NCBI GenBank assembly: GCA_964417885.1
Contig: CAYQKN010000071.1
Coordinates: 1 to 19,331, forward strand
Source: UKL13-2 sp964417885
GTDB taxonomy: Bacteria > Pseudomonadota > Gammaproteobacteria > Burkholderiales > Usitatibacteraceae
Direction of reading: 5' to 3'
DNA: 19,331 bases
Below, in pieces: positions 1 through 6,966 of this stretch. Position 1 is the stretch's first letter, and each line of letters opens with the position of its first letter. The notes under the pieces are model-generated. The model had not been told where the DNA came from. It searched no databases and saw only the letters and a program-made list of their open reading frames with translations. A program made the position numbers and the translations under genes.

Positions 1-39
1 TAAGCTAACCGATACTAATTGCCCGTAAGGCTTGACTCT
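1..39 (+). rRNA. 23S ribosomal RNA, 3' end (partial)
   Basis: The first bases match the conserved 3' terminus of bacterial 23S rRNA: a GCTAACCGATACTAATTG segment followed by CCCGTAAGGCTTGACTCT. The last base is placed by analogy with the E. coli terminus (GGCTTAACCTT) and could be off by a few bases. The rest of the gene lies to the left of the window. The operon reads to the right into a 5S gene. Confidence 0.88.
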
Positions 40-54
40 ATAACGATAAGTGAT

Positions 55-120
55 CAATCGAAATCTTCGATTTCGATTGGGGCTGATCAGGCCAAACAAC
101 CGGCAAAGCCGGATTGTTTG
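55..120 (+). other. Two hairpins in the 23S-5S spacer
   Basis: The spacer (about 40-265) contains no tRNA. It holds two clear stem-loops. The first pairs 55-65 with 69-79: 11 bp, perfect, loop TTC. The second pairs 93-104 with 108-120: 12 bp with a single bulged A at 113 and an AAA loop. Such spacer stems are usually handled during pre-rRNA processing, but that role is inferred. I see nothing recognisable in 121-265. Confidence 0.6.
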
Positions 121-265
121 GTAAGGTAAAACCTGAACCTGAAGAGCCAAATCATCGCGTTATAAATAAAGCGCGCAACAATCTAATCATTCTTTACTTC
201 TCCCACCCCATTCGTTGGACGTTCACTAACAGGCAACATGCCTGGAACGCACAACTCCCGAATTC

Positions 266-378
266 TTGGCGACCATAGCGCGTTGGCCCCACCCCTTCCC
301 ATCCCGAACAGGACCGTGAAACGACGTTGCGCCGATGATAGTGCGGTCTTACCCGTGCGAAAGTAGGTCATCGCCAAG
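266..378 (+). rRNA. rrf: 5S ribosomal RNA
   Basis: The sequence starts TTGGCGACCATAGCG and ends with the complementary TCGCCAAG, which closes helix I. In between are the hallmark 5S segments CCACCCCTTCCCATCCCGAA (loop B/C region) and CGATGATAGTG...GCGAAAGTAGGTCATCGCCA (loop E and D arm). The length of about 113 nt is usual for Betaproteobacteria. Ends are set by the terminal helix and may shift by one or two bases. It is the last gene of the rRNA operon and is followed by a hairpin terminator. Confidence 0.95.
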
Positions 379-392
379 ACCTTATTAAGTCA

Positions 393-423
393 AATGCCCT
401 GCAAGCTTAGCTTGCAGGGCATT
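393..423. terminator. Bidirectional hairpin terminator between the rRNA operon and pdsS
   Basis: A perfect 14-bp inverted repeat (393-406 with 410-423) surrounds a TTA loop. On the plus strand it is followed by a T-rich CATTCGTCTTTCT; on the minus strand by ATTTGACTT. It starts 15 bases after the 5S gene and lies 27 bases past the stop of the converging histidine kinase gene, so it can serve both transcripts. Confidence 0.75.
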
Positions 424-449
424 CGTCTTTCTGGACCGTGATTCGCCGC

Positions 450-2099
450 TCAACAGGGAAGCATGACGGTGAAGTAAACACCACTGCCGTCAGGCAGATT
501 TCCCGCCGCGACTGTGCCGTCGTGGAACTCCGCAACCATTCGGACGATATACAGGCCAAGCCCGAGATGGCCCGCTGTCGCCGGCTGGGCGTTGCGCGCG
601 GATACCATGGAAACAAACAGGACCGATGCCGCATCCGCAGGTAGGAGTGGGCCCTGGTTCTGGACGGTGAGATGGACGCGGCCGCCGGATTGCCTGATGC
701 TCACGCCGATCGGCGTGCCGGCCAGTGCAAAATCTGCCGCATTGTCGACCAGTTTGTCGAGCATTTGCGCAACCGCGTCGGCATTGCCGGAAATCGACGT
801 CGACTCTTCCGCCAACACCTCAAGTTCGAAGCGATGCCCGGGATATGCAACACGGTAGCCATCCACGCAGCCGCGAACAATTTCAACCACGGGAATACGT
901 TCACGCTCGGCATGTTGCAGCATGTTTTCGAGGCGGGTCGCTTCCGACATCCGCGATATCAGCGACGCAAGCCGACTGACGCCTTCATCGGCGCGGCTGA
1001 TGTACACCTGCTGTTCCTCCGGCCGCAGGTTGTGACGCAGGTTGTCCAAGGAGGACCGGACAACAGCGACGGGCGTTCGCAATTCGTGCGACAGGCGGGC
1101 AGCCATCAGTTCAAGATATTCGTTGTATCGTCGCAGCCGCTGCAAGGTTGCATTCAGTGTGCGGGACAGCGCGCCGATCTCGTCCAGTGCCGCCGTGCCG
1201 CCGATATCTCCCCGGATACGTCCATGCGCATCAATTGCGCCGTCTGCCTCGCGTTGCAGCCGCCGTACCCGATATGCCAGTCGCCAGGCAAATGCCAATA
1301 GCAGGCCGAATCCGACCGCAAACACCACAAGGGTGGTGGCCAATAGCGACTCAAGCGCGGCTGATCGCAGCGACTGGTCGCCGCCGGTCATCTCCTCAAC
1401 AACAACCGCGCCGACGATTTCATCGCGCTGCCAAATTGGCTGCGCAACGGACAGGATAACGGGTGCGCCGCCAGCCGCCGCGCGCCAGCGGGACGTCGGC
1501 TCGCCGACCAGCGCCCGGTCCACCTGCGACATCACGGCCATCCGTGCCGCCTGCGGATCCTCATGGTGTTTAGTGGCCGGACCCGCCGACCAGGCCCGGA
1601 CCATTGGTCGCAGCGTCGCGGAAAAAAAAGTAGATCCCCAGCTTGCTGACTGTTCACCGGACTGCGGTTGTGCACCAGACGAGTTGCCAAGCGATCCGGC
1701 CAGTCCGCGCACTTGCGAATGTTTGTCCACCACCCATATCCGCGAACTGCCCCTGGCAACGACGGCGAGAATGCGCTCGATGTCCTCCGACGGCAAGTAG
1801 GCGTTTCCCAGATTGGCGGCAGCTTCCGGGTCGGCGCTGCTGAATAGCGCAATCAACTGCCGGCGCTCGGTTTCCTCCACCGGGTTCGTGCCTGGCGCCG
1901 CCTGAAAAAGCTGCGGACGGTCCGAAAGCGTGGCAGAGAGCAGTCTGGCGGAACTCGACAGCACCTGCTGCTGGCCATCGCGAAGATAGCCATCCATTGC
2001 CTGGATGAAGCGGAAGCCGATGGCCGGAATCGACAGCAACAGCAACGCAATCAGCAACAGACGCGCCCGAATGCTGCGAAAGAATAGTGGCACTTTCAT
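450..2099 (-). CDS. pdsS: Sensor histidine kinase, PdsS-like (dedicated sortase system)
   Basis: Membrane-bound sensor kinase that would autophosphorylate and pass phosphate to the response regulator encoded just upstream. I use ATG 2099 (549 residues): it has a GAAGGG ribosome site 11 bases upstream and begins with a normal kinase N-terminus. A TTG at 2210 would add 37 unconvincing residues. Order of parts: basic start, TM1 about 14-32, a periplasmic sensor region of about 220 residues, TM2 about 252-274, HAMP about 275-323, phospho-acceptor His338 in LSHELRTP, N-box Asn453 in KLVDNAADF, G-box GHLGLGLYIV near 510-519. The stretch around the histidine and the SRMSEATRLE segment fit my memory of the PdsS family. 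Its usual partners (sortase, sortase target) are not in the window. The family call is from recall; histidine kinase is certain. Confidence 0.88.
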   Translation of the reverse strand: MKVPLFFRSIRARLLLIALLLLSIPAIGFRFIQAMDGYLRDGQQQVLSSSARLLSATLSDRPQLFQAAPGTNPVEETERRQLIALFSSADPEAAANLGNAYLPSEDIERILAVVARGSSRIWVVDKHSQVRGLAGSLGNSSGAQPQSGEQSASWGSTFFSATLRPMVRAWSAGPATKHHEDPQAARMAVMSQVDRALVGEPTSRWRAAAGGAPVILSVAQPIWQRDEIVGAVVVEEMTGGDQSLRSAALESLLATTLVVFAVGFGLLLAFAWRLAYRVRRLQREADGAIDAHGRIRGDIGGTAALDEIGALSRTLNATLQRLRRYNEYLELMAARLSHELRTPVAVVRSSLDNLRHNLRPEEQQVYISRADEGVSRLASLISRMSEATRLENMLQHAERERIPVVEIVRGCVDGYRVAYPGHRFELEVLAEESTSISGNADAVAQMLDKLVDNAADFALAGTPIGVSIRQSGGRVHLTVQNQGPLLPADAASVLFVSMVSARNAQPATAGHLGLGLYIVRMVAEFHDGTVAAGNLPDGSGVYFTVMLPC

Positions 2100-2222
2100 G
2101 GTGCGGTGTACCCTTCGACCGCGGAAAAAGTCTGCGTTCCCGACAGGCGAGAGGCGGACGGCGATAAATTTTCCGGTGCCCGGCGACAGGAACGCTGCCC
2201 GGTCAAGCAATGCATCATCGGA

Positions 2223-2912
2223 TCAGACGGTATGCCAGCGATAACCGATGCCGTAAACCGTTTCGATTTCATCAAACGCGCTGTCGACAGCGTTAAATTT
2301 CTTGCGGATGCGCTTCAGGTGTGAAGTGATGGTGTTGTCATCCACCGTCAACTCGGCCTCGCGCATCAATTGGTCACGGCTCTTGACATGACCCGGAAAC
2401 TTGACGAGCGCGTGCACCATCCAGAACTCAGTCACGGTCAGCGGCACCTCTTTCCCGTTCCACAATACCGACAACTTGTTGATATCCAGCGTCAAGGCGC
2501 CGCGGTGCAGGATATCCTCGGCGCGCGACGGCTGTCGGGCCGCCTCGAGCCGGCGAAACAGAGCGGCGATGCGTGCCAGCAGGTGAGGCATGCTGACGTC
2601 CTTGGTTACGTAATCATCAGCCCCCAGGCGCAGGCCGGACACAACATCGAAATCACTGTCGCGGGCCGAAAGAAAGATGATCGGCAAGGTTGGTGACAGC
2701 GCCCGCAAATCGCGGCAAAGGCTGAAACCGGCGTCGATTTCATCACCAAGTCCAATATCGAGTATTGCCAGGTCTGGCAGGCGCAGTCGAAACGCTGCGG
2801 TAGCCTCCGCCCGGCTGGAATGGGATTCCATTTCGTAGCCGCTGCGGCTCAGGGCATCAACGTAGTTCTGGCGAATGGCAACGTCGTCTTCAACAATGGC
2901 AATACGTTTCAT
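2223..2912 (-). CDS. pdsR: OmpR-family response regulator, PdsR-like
   Basis: DNA-binding response regulator of 229 residues, partner of the kinase gene downstream. Receiver domain 1-120: acidic pair Asp9/Asp10, phospho-acceptor Asp52 in AILDIGLGDEID, switch Ser82, Lys104 in YVTKD. OmpR-type winged helix about 133-227, with a recognition helix at NTITSHLKRIRKKF (193-206). The segments DIGLGDEID, SARDSDFD, GLRLGADDYVTKD and TVTEFWMVHAL are what I remember of PdsR, the regulator of proteobacterial dedicated sortase systems. The ATG has an excellent AAGGAG site 8 bases upstream. The stop is 124 bases before the preferred kinase start (12 bases before the alternative TTG), so the two genes form one operon, regulator first. 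Confidence 0.9.
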   Translation of the reverse strand: MKRIAIVEDDVAIRQNYVDALSRSGYEMESHSSRAEATAAFRLRLPDLAILDIGLGDEIDAGFSLCRDLRALSPTLPIIFLSARDSDFDVVSGLRLGADDYVTKDVSMPHLLARIAALFRRLEAARQPSRAEDILHRGALTLDINKLSVLWNGKEVPLTVTEFWMVHALVKFPGHVKSRDQLMREAELTVDDNTITSHLKRIRKKFNAVDSAFDEIETVYGIGYRWHTV

Positions 2913-2933
2913 GATTCACACTCCTTGAAGCCG

Positions 2934-2963
2934 ACTATACCGCAACGATCCCGACGGCAAGCT
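2934..2963 (-). promoter_or_regulatory. Putative promoter of pdsRS
   Basis: On the minus strand a -10-like TATAGT (2939-2934) lies 21 bases before the regulator start codon. CTTGCC precedes it with a 17-base spacer (TTGCCG with 15). A CTCGC-N5-GCGAG inverted repeat (2962-2976) touches its upstream edge and could be an operator. Inferred from sequence only. Confidence 0.45.
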
Positions 2964-3024
2964 CGCTGCTGGCGAGATCATTTTTCTGCCACATTTCGCC
3001 AGCAGCCAGTCAGTTTCGGCGCAG

Positions 3025-3058
3025 TGCCACGCCCCGATTGGGGCGCCAAATAGTGGCA
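3025..3058. promoter_or_regulatory. Nested inverted repeat in the pdsR / small-gene intergenic region
   Basis: An inner perfect hairpin, GCCCC-GATT-GGGGC (3031-3044), is enclosed by an outer inverted repeat, TGCCAC (3025-3030) with GTGGCA (3053-3058). The element ends about 13 bases before the ribosome site of the plus-strand small gene, so it may be a leader structure or a DNA operator shared with the divergent pdsR. Confidence 0.4.
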
Positions 3059-3082
3059 TTGAAATTTTCCCGGGAGTTGAAC

Positions 3083-3409
3083 GTGCAAACATTGTGGAAT
3101 CGCAAACTGATGACGTCGAATGAGACTGCGGCGCACGGCCAATCCATGCTCATCGATTTTCTCAAAATGTTTGTTGCGGCCATTCTCTGCGGGCTCGGTT
3201 GCAGCATCGCCATTGCCGGCCTGACTCTTCTGTTGTCGGGAAATGCAGATGCCGCGACCACGGGCGCACCGCCGGCGGCTGCTCCGATCCATCTTGCGCC
3301 TGGCACCGCCACTGTCCTGGTCGCGGATGGCGCAATCACCACCCCGAGCGGATGCCAGTCAAAAGTAATCCGTTCAGTGGAAACGTGTAGTTCCGCACCC
3401 GCGCAGTAA
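3083..3409 (+). CDS. Small predicted membrane or secreted protein, unknown function
   Basis: 108 residues from a GTG start. That start has a GGGAG ribosome site with 6-base spacing; a TTG at 3038 would add 15 residues with no site. The only recognisable feature is one long hydrophobic stretch (about residues 29-52, FVAAILCGLGCSIAIAG and onward) preceded by a lysine and followed by a NADAA segment that could be a signal-peptidase site. The remainder is short, rich in Ala, Pro and Thr, and contains two cysteines (in SGCQS and ETCSS) that could form a disulfide if exported. I recognise no family. It is divergent from pdsRS and might be a regulated or sensed partner, which is an inference from position only. 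Coding status is moderately supported. Confidence 0.5.
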   Translation: MQTLWNRKLMTSNETAAHGQSMLIDFLKMFVAAILCGLGCSIAIAGLTLLLSGNADAATTGAPPAAAPIHLAPGTATVLVADGAITTPSGCQSKVIRSVETCSSAPAQ

Positions 3410-3434
3410 ACACTTTTCAAGAACCTCGGAGCGT

Positions 3435-3489
3435 GACGCCTGCGGCGCGGTGCTAACCCGCCGCATCCTCCCCTGCTGCCGCAGGCGTC
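3435..3489. other. Long inverted repeat in the gap before the radical SAM gene
   Basis: A perfect 12-bp inverted repeat (3435-3446 with 3478-3489, GACGCCTGCGGC against its complement) encloses 31 bases that themselves contain short GCGG/CCGC complements. No T tract follows, so it is not a classic terminator. The whole 3410-3640 gap has no gene I can support. Downstream sequence continues to show short self-complementary segments (GGGCC..GGCAAAGCCC, CAGCA..TGCTG). Confidence 0.45.
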
Positions 3490-3623
3490 CTCTGGGCCAC
3501 AAGGCAAAGCCCACAGCAAGAAAATCCTGCTGTTGCGTCCACCGCGAAGGCGTTAAATCCGCACCCGGCTGTTGCAATCACCGTGATCGGTCAGCGAGCC
3601 GGCCAGGAGCATTTCTCTGCCTA

Positions 3624-3652
3624 TTGCTGGGCCGTAAAAATACCTGTATATT
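3624..3652 (+). promoter_or_regulatory. Promoter of the radical SAM gene
   Basis: TTGCTG (3624-3629), a 17-base spacer and TATATT (3647-3652) give a good sigma-70 promoter. It predicts a start near 3659 and a leader of about 26 bases before the ATG at 3685. It also argues against using start codons upstream of 3650. Confidence 0.6.
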
Positions 3653-3659
3653 TGTATAG
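3644..3659. promoter_or_regulatory. LexA-like operator (SOS box candidate)
   Basis: CTGTATATTTGTATAG matches the proteobacterial LexA consensus CTG-TATATATATA-CAG at 13 of 16 positions; the right half-site is TAG rather than CAG. It covers the -10 hexamer of the radical SAM promoter, the usual place for a repressing LexA site. Plausible but imperfect. Confidence 0.5.
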
Positions 3660-3684
3660 TACAAGATATGGCGAAGGTGCATGC

Positions 3685-4800
3685 ATGGCAATGCGGACAG
3701 TCCAGCAGGCAGCGGGAATACAGCGCGACCAGGTCCACAAGGGACGTGGTGCCGGCTTGAATCTGGAAGGCAGGTTTGAGCGCTGGCAACGCGAAGCCTT
3801 CGACGATGGCTGGATCGGCGAAGCGGAAGTTTCGCAACCGCTCCGGACCACCATTTCGCAGGAGCGCGCCAAGAGCATCATCAGCAGCAATGAGTCGCCT
3901 GACATCCCGTTCCGCTATTCGCTGAATCCCTATCGCGGCTGCGAACATGGCTGCATTTACTGTTTCGCGCGTCCATCACACGCCTATCTTGGCCTGTCGC
4001 CAGGGTTGGATTTCGAAACACGACTTTTCGCCAAGGTTAACGCCGCCGAACTGTTCCGCACCGAGCTTTCGCGGCCGGGCTTCGAGACCGATGTCATCCA
4101 TTTCGGCGTCAATACCGATGCCTATCAGCCCTGCGAGCAAAAACTCAGCATCACCCGAAGCTGCCTCCAGGTCGCCGCCGAATTCAATCAGGCCGTTGGC
4201 TTGATAACCAAGTCCGCGCTGATCGAACGGGACATCGACATACTTCGCGAAATGGCAGCAAGGAAACTGGTGCATGTCTCGGTTTCGATTACCACGCTCG
4301 ATCACCACGTCTCGCGCTATCTTGAGCCGCGCACGGCGGCACCGAAGCGCCGACTGGAAACCATCAGGCGGTTGGCCGACGCCGGGATTCCGGTTGGCAT
4401 CAATGTCGCGCCGGTAATACCGTTTCTCACCGACCATGAACTCGAATCGCTGCTTGAAGCCGGGCGCGAAATGGGTGCAACGTCAGCCGGCTATATCCTG
4501 TTGCGATTGCCCTGGGAACTGAAGGAATTGTTTCGAGACTGGCTGGAGAATCACTTCCCGCTCAAGGCTGCTCATGTCATGTCGCGTGTACAGGACATGC
4601 GCGGCGGCAGCGACAACGACCCAAATTTTGGCTCGCGCATGGTGGGTGAAGGCATCTTCGCAAGGTTGCTGGAGCAACGCTTTACCAAGGCATGCGCCCG
4701 CGTCGGGCTCGATACTCACGGCCGGCGTGAGATCGGCCGGCTCGACACCTCGATATTTGCCGTGCCGGGACGGGCGATTCAGGGCCAACTCAACTGGTAG
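3685..4800 (+). CDS. PA0069-family radical SAM protein (SplB-like)
   Basis: 371-residue radical SAM enzyme related to the spore-photoproduct-lyase group (COG1533). The iron-sulfur binding CxxxCxxC is plain at Cys86, Cys90 and Cys93 in NPYRGCEHGCIYCFARPSH, and the TIM-barrel part follows (VIHFGVNTDAYQPCEQ; VSVSITTLDHHVSRYLEPR; GINVAPVIPFLTD). The start is ATG 3685 with a GAAGG site 7 bases upstream; an in-frame start at 3583 lies upstream of the predicted promoter and is rejected. The reaction of this family is not known to me. A link to DNA damage is suggested by the LexA-like box on its promoter and by my unverified recall that PA0069 is among LexA-controlled genes of Pseudomonas aeruginosa. 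Single-gene unit, convergent with dusA across about 100 bases with no clear terminator. Confidence 0.9.
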   Translation: MAMRTVQQAAGIQRDQVHKGRGAGLNLEGRFERWQREAFDDGWIGEAEVSQPLRTTISQERAKSIISSNESPDIPFRYSLNPYRGCEHGCIYCFARPSHAYLGLSPGLDFETRLFAKVNAAELFRTELSRPGFETDVIHFGVNTDAYQPCEQKLSITRSCLQVAAEFNQAVGLITKSALIERDIDILREMAARKLVHVSVSITTLDHHVSRYLEPRTAAPKRRLETIRRLADAGIPVGINVAPVIPFLTDHELESLLEAGREMGATSAGYILLRLPWELKELFRDWLENHFPLKAAHVMSRVQDMRGGSDNDPNFGSRMVGEGIFARLLEQRFTKACARVGLDTHGRREIGRLDTSIFAVPGRAIQGQLNW

Positions 4801-4906
4801 TGTAGTGCGCTGATGTCGGTCGACGAGCCGTTATGCCGCCACGCTCACGCGTCAATTATGCGGGCGCCGCGGACCCTCGCGAGCAGGCGCCGGATGACAT
4901 GGCAAA

Positions 4907-5845
4907 TTACAGGCTGGCCCAGGCCGGCTGCTGCGACATTGAACGGCGCCATGCGCGCGCGCCAGGCAAGCCACGGTACAGGCCCAGCGTATGGCGCATG
5001 ATTGAATGCCTGAGCACGCCCTGCAATGCCTGCTGTCCGGCATAGTTTGCCAGTGCCGCTTCCACCGCCTCGCGGGTCACGATCGGCGTATCGATGCCGA
5101 AGAACTCACGATCGAACGCGGCCAGCAAATACGGGTTGTGGTACGCCTCGCGGCCGATCATCACGCCGTCCACATGCGCCAGGTGGCGGCGGATTTCTTC
5201 AGTGGTCTTGATACCACCATTGATCACAATGGTCAGGCCAGGAAAATCCTGCTTCAGGCGATAGGCAAATTCGTATTTGAGCGGTGGAACCTCGCGATTT
5301 TGTTTGGGGCTCAACCCCTTGAGTATCGCGTTGCGCGCGTGCACCGTGAAGACGCGGCAGCCGGCTTCGCTGACGGTGCCGACAAAATCGCGGACAAAGT
5401 CATAACTGTCGTGTTGATCGATGCCGATGCGGTGTTTGACCGTCACCGGTAGCGGCACGGCGTCGACCATGGCCCGGACGCAATCCGCCACCAGGCGCGG
5501 TTCCGCCATCAGGCAGGCGCCAAAGCTGCCGCGTTGCACCCGCTCCGACGGACAGCCGCAATTGAGATTGATCTCGTCATAACCCCATTGCGCCGCCAGT
5601 TTTGCACAAGCGGCCAGGTCGGCCGGCTCACTTCCACCCAATTGCAGCGCCACCGGGTGCTCCTCCGGGTTGAAATCCAGGTGGCGCGGCTGGTCGCCAT
5701 ACAGCAGCGCACCAGTGGTGACCATTTCGGTGTAGAGGCGGGTCTTTTTGCTGAGAAGGCGGTGGAAATAGCGGCAGTGCCGGTCAGTCCAGTCCATCAT
5801 GGGTGCGACGGAAATGCGGTAAGGACTGTATTCGGTATTCGGCAT
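4907..5845 (-). CDS. dusA: tRNA-dihydrouridine(20/20a) synthase DusA
   Basis: FMN-dependent reductase that converts U20/U20a in the tRNA D-loop to dihydrouridine. 312 residues, slightly short for the family. Diagnostic segments: SVAPMMDWTDRHCRYFHRLL at 12-31 (flavin site start), EMVTTGALLYGD, QLGGSEPADLA, NLNCGCPS with the catalytic Cys98, VKHRIGIDQHDSY, and the DusA-specific VHARNAILKGLSPKQNRE. GVMIGREAYHNPY closes the barrel, and the C-terminus RHTLGLYRGLPGARAWRR is typical of DusA rather than DusB or DusC. No ribosome site precedes the ATG; instead TAAAAT lies exactly six bases upstream, so the mRNA may be leaderless. Divergent from the Sua5 gene across 41 bases. Confidence 0.95.
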   Translation of the reverse strand: MPNTEYSPYRISVAPMMDWTDRHCRYFHRLLSKKTRLYTEMVTTGALLYGDQPRHLDFNPEEHPVALQLGGSEPADLAACAKLAAQWGYDEINLNCGCPSERVQRGSFGACLMAEPRLVADCVRAMVDAVPLPVTVKHRIGIDQHDSYDFVRDFVGTVSEAGCRVFTVHARNAILKGLSPKQNREVPPLKYEFAYRLKQDFPGLTIVINGGIKTTEEIRRHLAHVDGVMIGREAYHNPYLLAAFDREFFGIDTPIVTREAVEAALANYAGQQALQGVLRHSIMRHTLGLYRGLPGARAWRRSMSQQPAWASL

Positions 5846-5851
5846 GCCGCA

Positions 5852-5880
5852 ATTTTAACAGTCGCGCGTTGAGGCAAAAT
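5852..5880. promoter_or_regulatory. Overlapping divergent promoter candidates of dusA and sua5
   Basis: The 41-base gap contains ATTTTA (5852-5857) and CAAAAT (5875-5880) separated by 17 bases. Read leftwards, TAAAAT is six bases from the dusA ATG. Read rightwards, CAAAAT is six bases from the sua5 ATG. Each hexamer sits where the -35 of the other would be. Weak hexamers, but the symmetry is exact. Confidence 0.4.
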
Positions 5881-5886
5881 GGCGTT

Positions 5887-6966
5887 ATGGCAAAAGCAGG
5901 CAGCAAAGAGCGAATGAAGCAGGCGGTGGACGGGTTACTGCGCGGCGAACTGGTGGCCATGCCGACCGAAACCGTTTATGGCCTTGGTGCGGATGCAGCC
6001 AATGCCGATGCAGTCGCACGAATATTTGCTGCCAAAGGGCGTCCGCCTGACCACCCGCTGATCGTCCATGTCGGCAAGCACGCGGACCTCAGCAAATGGG
6101 CGATCGACATCCCGCCCGTTGCGGCAAAGCTGACGGACGCCTTCTGGCCGGGGCCACTGACGCTGATCCTGAAGAAATCCGCGCTGATCCCGGCAACCGT
6201 GACCGGCGGGCAGGCGACGGTTGGCATCCGCTGTCCGTCCCATCCGCTTGCCCAGAAACTGCTGCAGGAATTCTCCCGCGTCGGCAGCGGCATCATTGCC
6301 GCGCCCTCGGCCAACAAATTCGGCCATGTCTCGCCAACCACGGCGCAGCATGTACGCGACGAATTCGGCGATGGCTTGCTGGTGCTCGATGGCGGCGCCT
6401 GCGAGGTGGGCATTGAATCGACCATCCTCGATCTTTCGCGCATGAAGACCTTGAAGCGGCCGGTCGTTTTGCGCCCGGGCGCCGTGACACCGGAAATGAT
6501 TCGCGACGTCATTGGTGAAATGCCGCTACAGCCGGAAGAAGTTCCGACGGCGAAGTCTTCATCGTCGGCGCGACAGCCGCGCGTTTCCGGCTCGCTGGCC
6601 GCTCACTATGCGCCGCGCACGCCGCTCAAGCTGGTCGAAAGCGCCGCGCTTCAAGCCGAGACCGACTCCCAGCTGGCTGCCGGACACCGGGTGGCCGTAC
6701 TCGCGTTCAGCGCCAAGCCGGCCGTACGGCCATCGCCGGTCGGTGTCGGGGTAAGGAATGCGCGCCGGCTGTTGTGGATATCTGCCGATACCGATGCGGC
6801 CAGCTACGCGCAGAGCCTGTATGCCAACCTGCGCACGCTGGATGCGGCCCAGACCCAGGTGATTCTGGTGGAAGCGCCACCGCGACTGCCGGGATGGGCC
6901 GCGGTAAATGATCGCCTGGGACGTGCTGCGGTCGGTTCGGGCGGCACCGCTGCCGGCTCAGGCTAG
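5887..6966 (+). CDS. sua5: L-threonylcarbamoyladenylate synthase, two-domain Sua5 type
   Basis: Makes threonylcarbamoyl-AMP from threonine, bicarbonate and ATP for the universal t6A37 modification of ANN-decoding tRNAs. 359 residues from ATG 5887. The YrdC-like domain spans about 10-210: PTETVYGLGADA (26-37), KGRPPDHPLIVHV (50-62), the TVGIRCPSHP region, APSANKFGHVSPTTAQHV (139-156) and GIESTILDL (175-183). A low-complexity linker (about 215-232, SSSSARQ) leads to the C-terminal Sua5 domain, opened by SGSLAAHYAPRTPL (234-247). This second domain separates it from short TsaC. A longer reading frame from 5803 would run into dusA and is rejected. GAGG lies 12 bases upstream, far for a ribosome site. 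The 3' end overlaps the converging NRDE gene by 9 bases. Confidence 0.93.
   Translation: MAKAGSKERMKQAVDGLLRGELVAMPTETVYGLGADAANADAVARIFAAKGRPPDHPLIVHVGKHADLSKWAIDIPPVAAKLTDAFWPGPLTLILKKSALIPATVTGGQATVGIRCPSHPLAQKLLQEFSRVGSGIIAAPSANKFGHVSPTTAQHVRDEFGDGLLVLDGGACEVGIESTILDLSRMKTLKRPVVLRPGAVTPEMIRDVIGEMPLQPEEVPTAKSSSSARQPRVSGSLAAHYAPRTPLKLVESAALQAETDSQLAAGHRVAVLAFSAKPAVRPSPVGVGVRNARRLLWISADTDAASYAQSLYANLRTLDAAQTQVILVEAPPRLPGWAAVNDRLGRAAVGSGGTAAGSG

Noticed and set aside
183..377. Small minus-strand frame over the 5S rRNA
   Set aside because: It covers a well-defined 5S gene and has no ribosome site or family features.
1042..1800. 252-residue plus-strand open frame opposite pdsS
   Set aside because: Composition is Arg/Ser/Ala-rich with no domain; it is an antisense frame kept open by high G+C over a clearly conserved kinase.
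2100..2210. Upstream TTG start for the histidine kinase (37 extra residues)
   Set aside because: ATG 2099 has a ribosome site and begins the expected basic segment plus TM1; the extension has no family character.
3481..3620. Possible cyclic-di-GMP or cobalamin riboswitch before the radical SAM gene
   Set aside because: Only short pieces (GGCAAAGCC) resemble known motifs, the full secondary structure does not fit, and the predicted promoter lies downstream of it.
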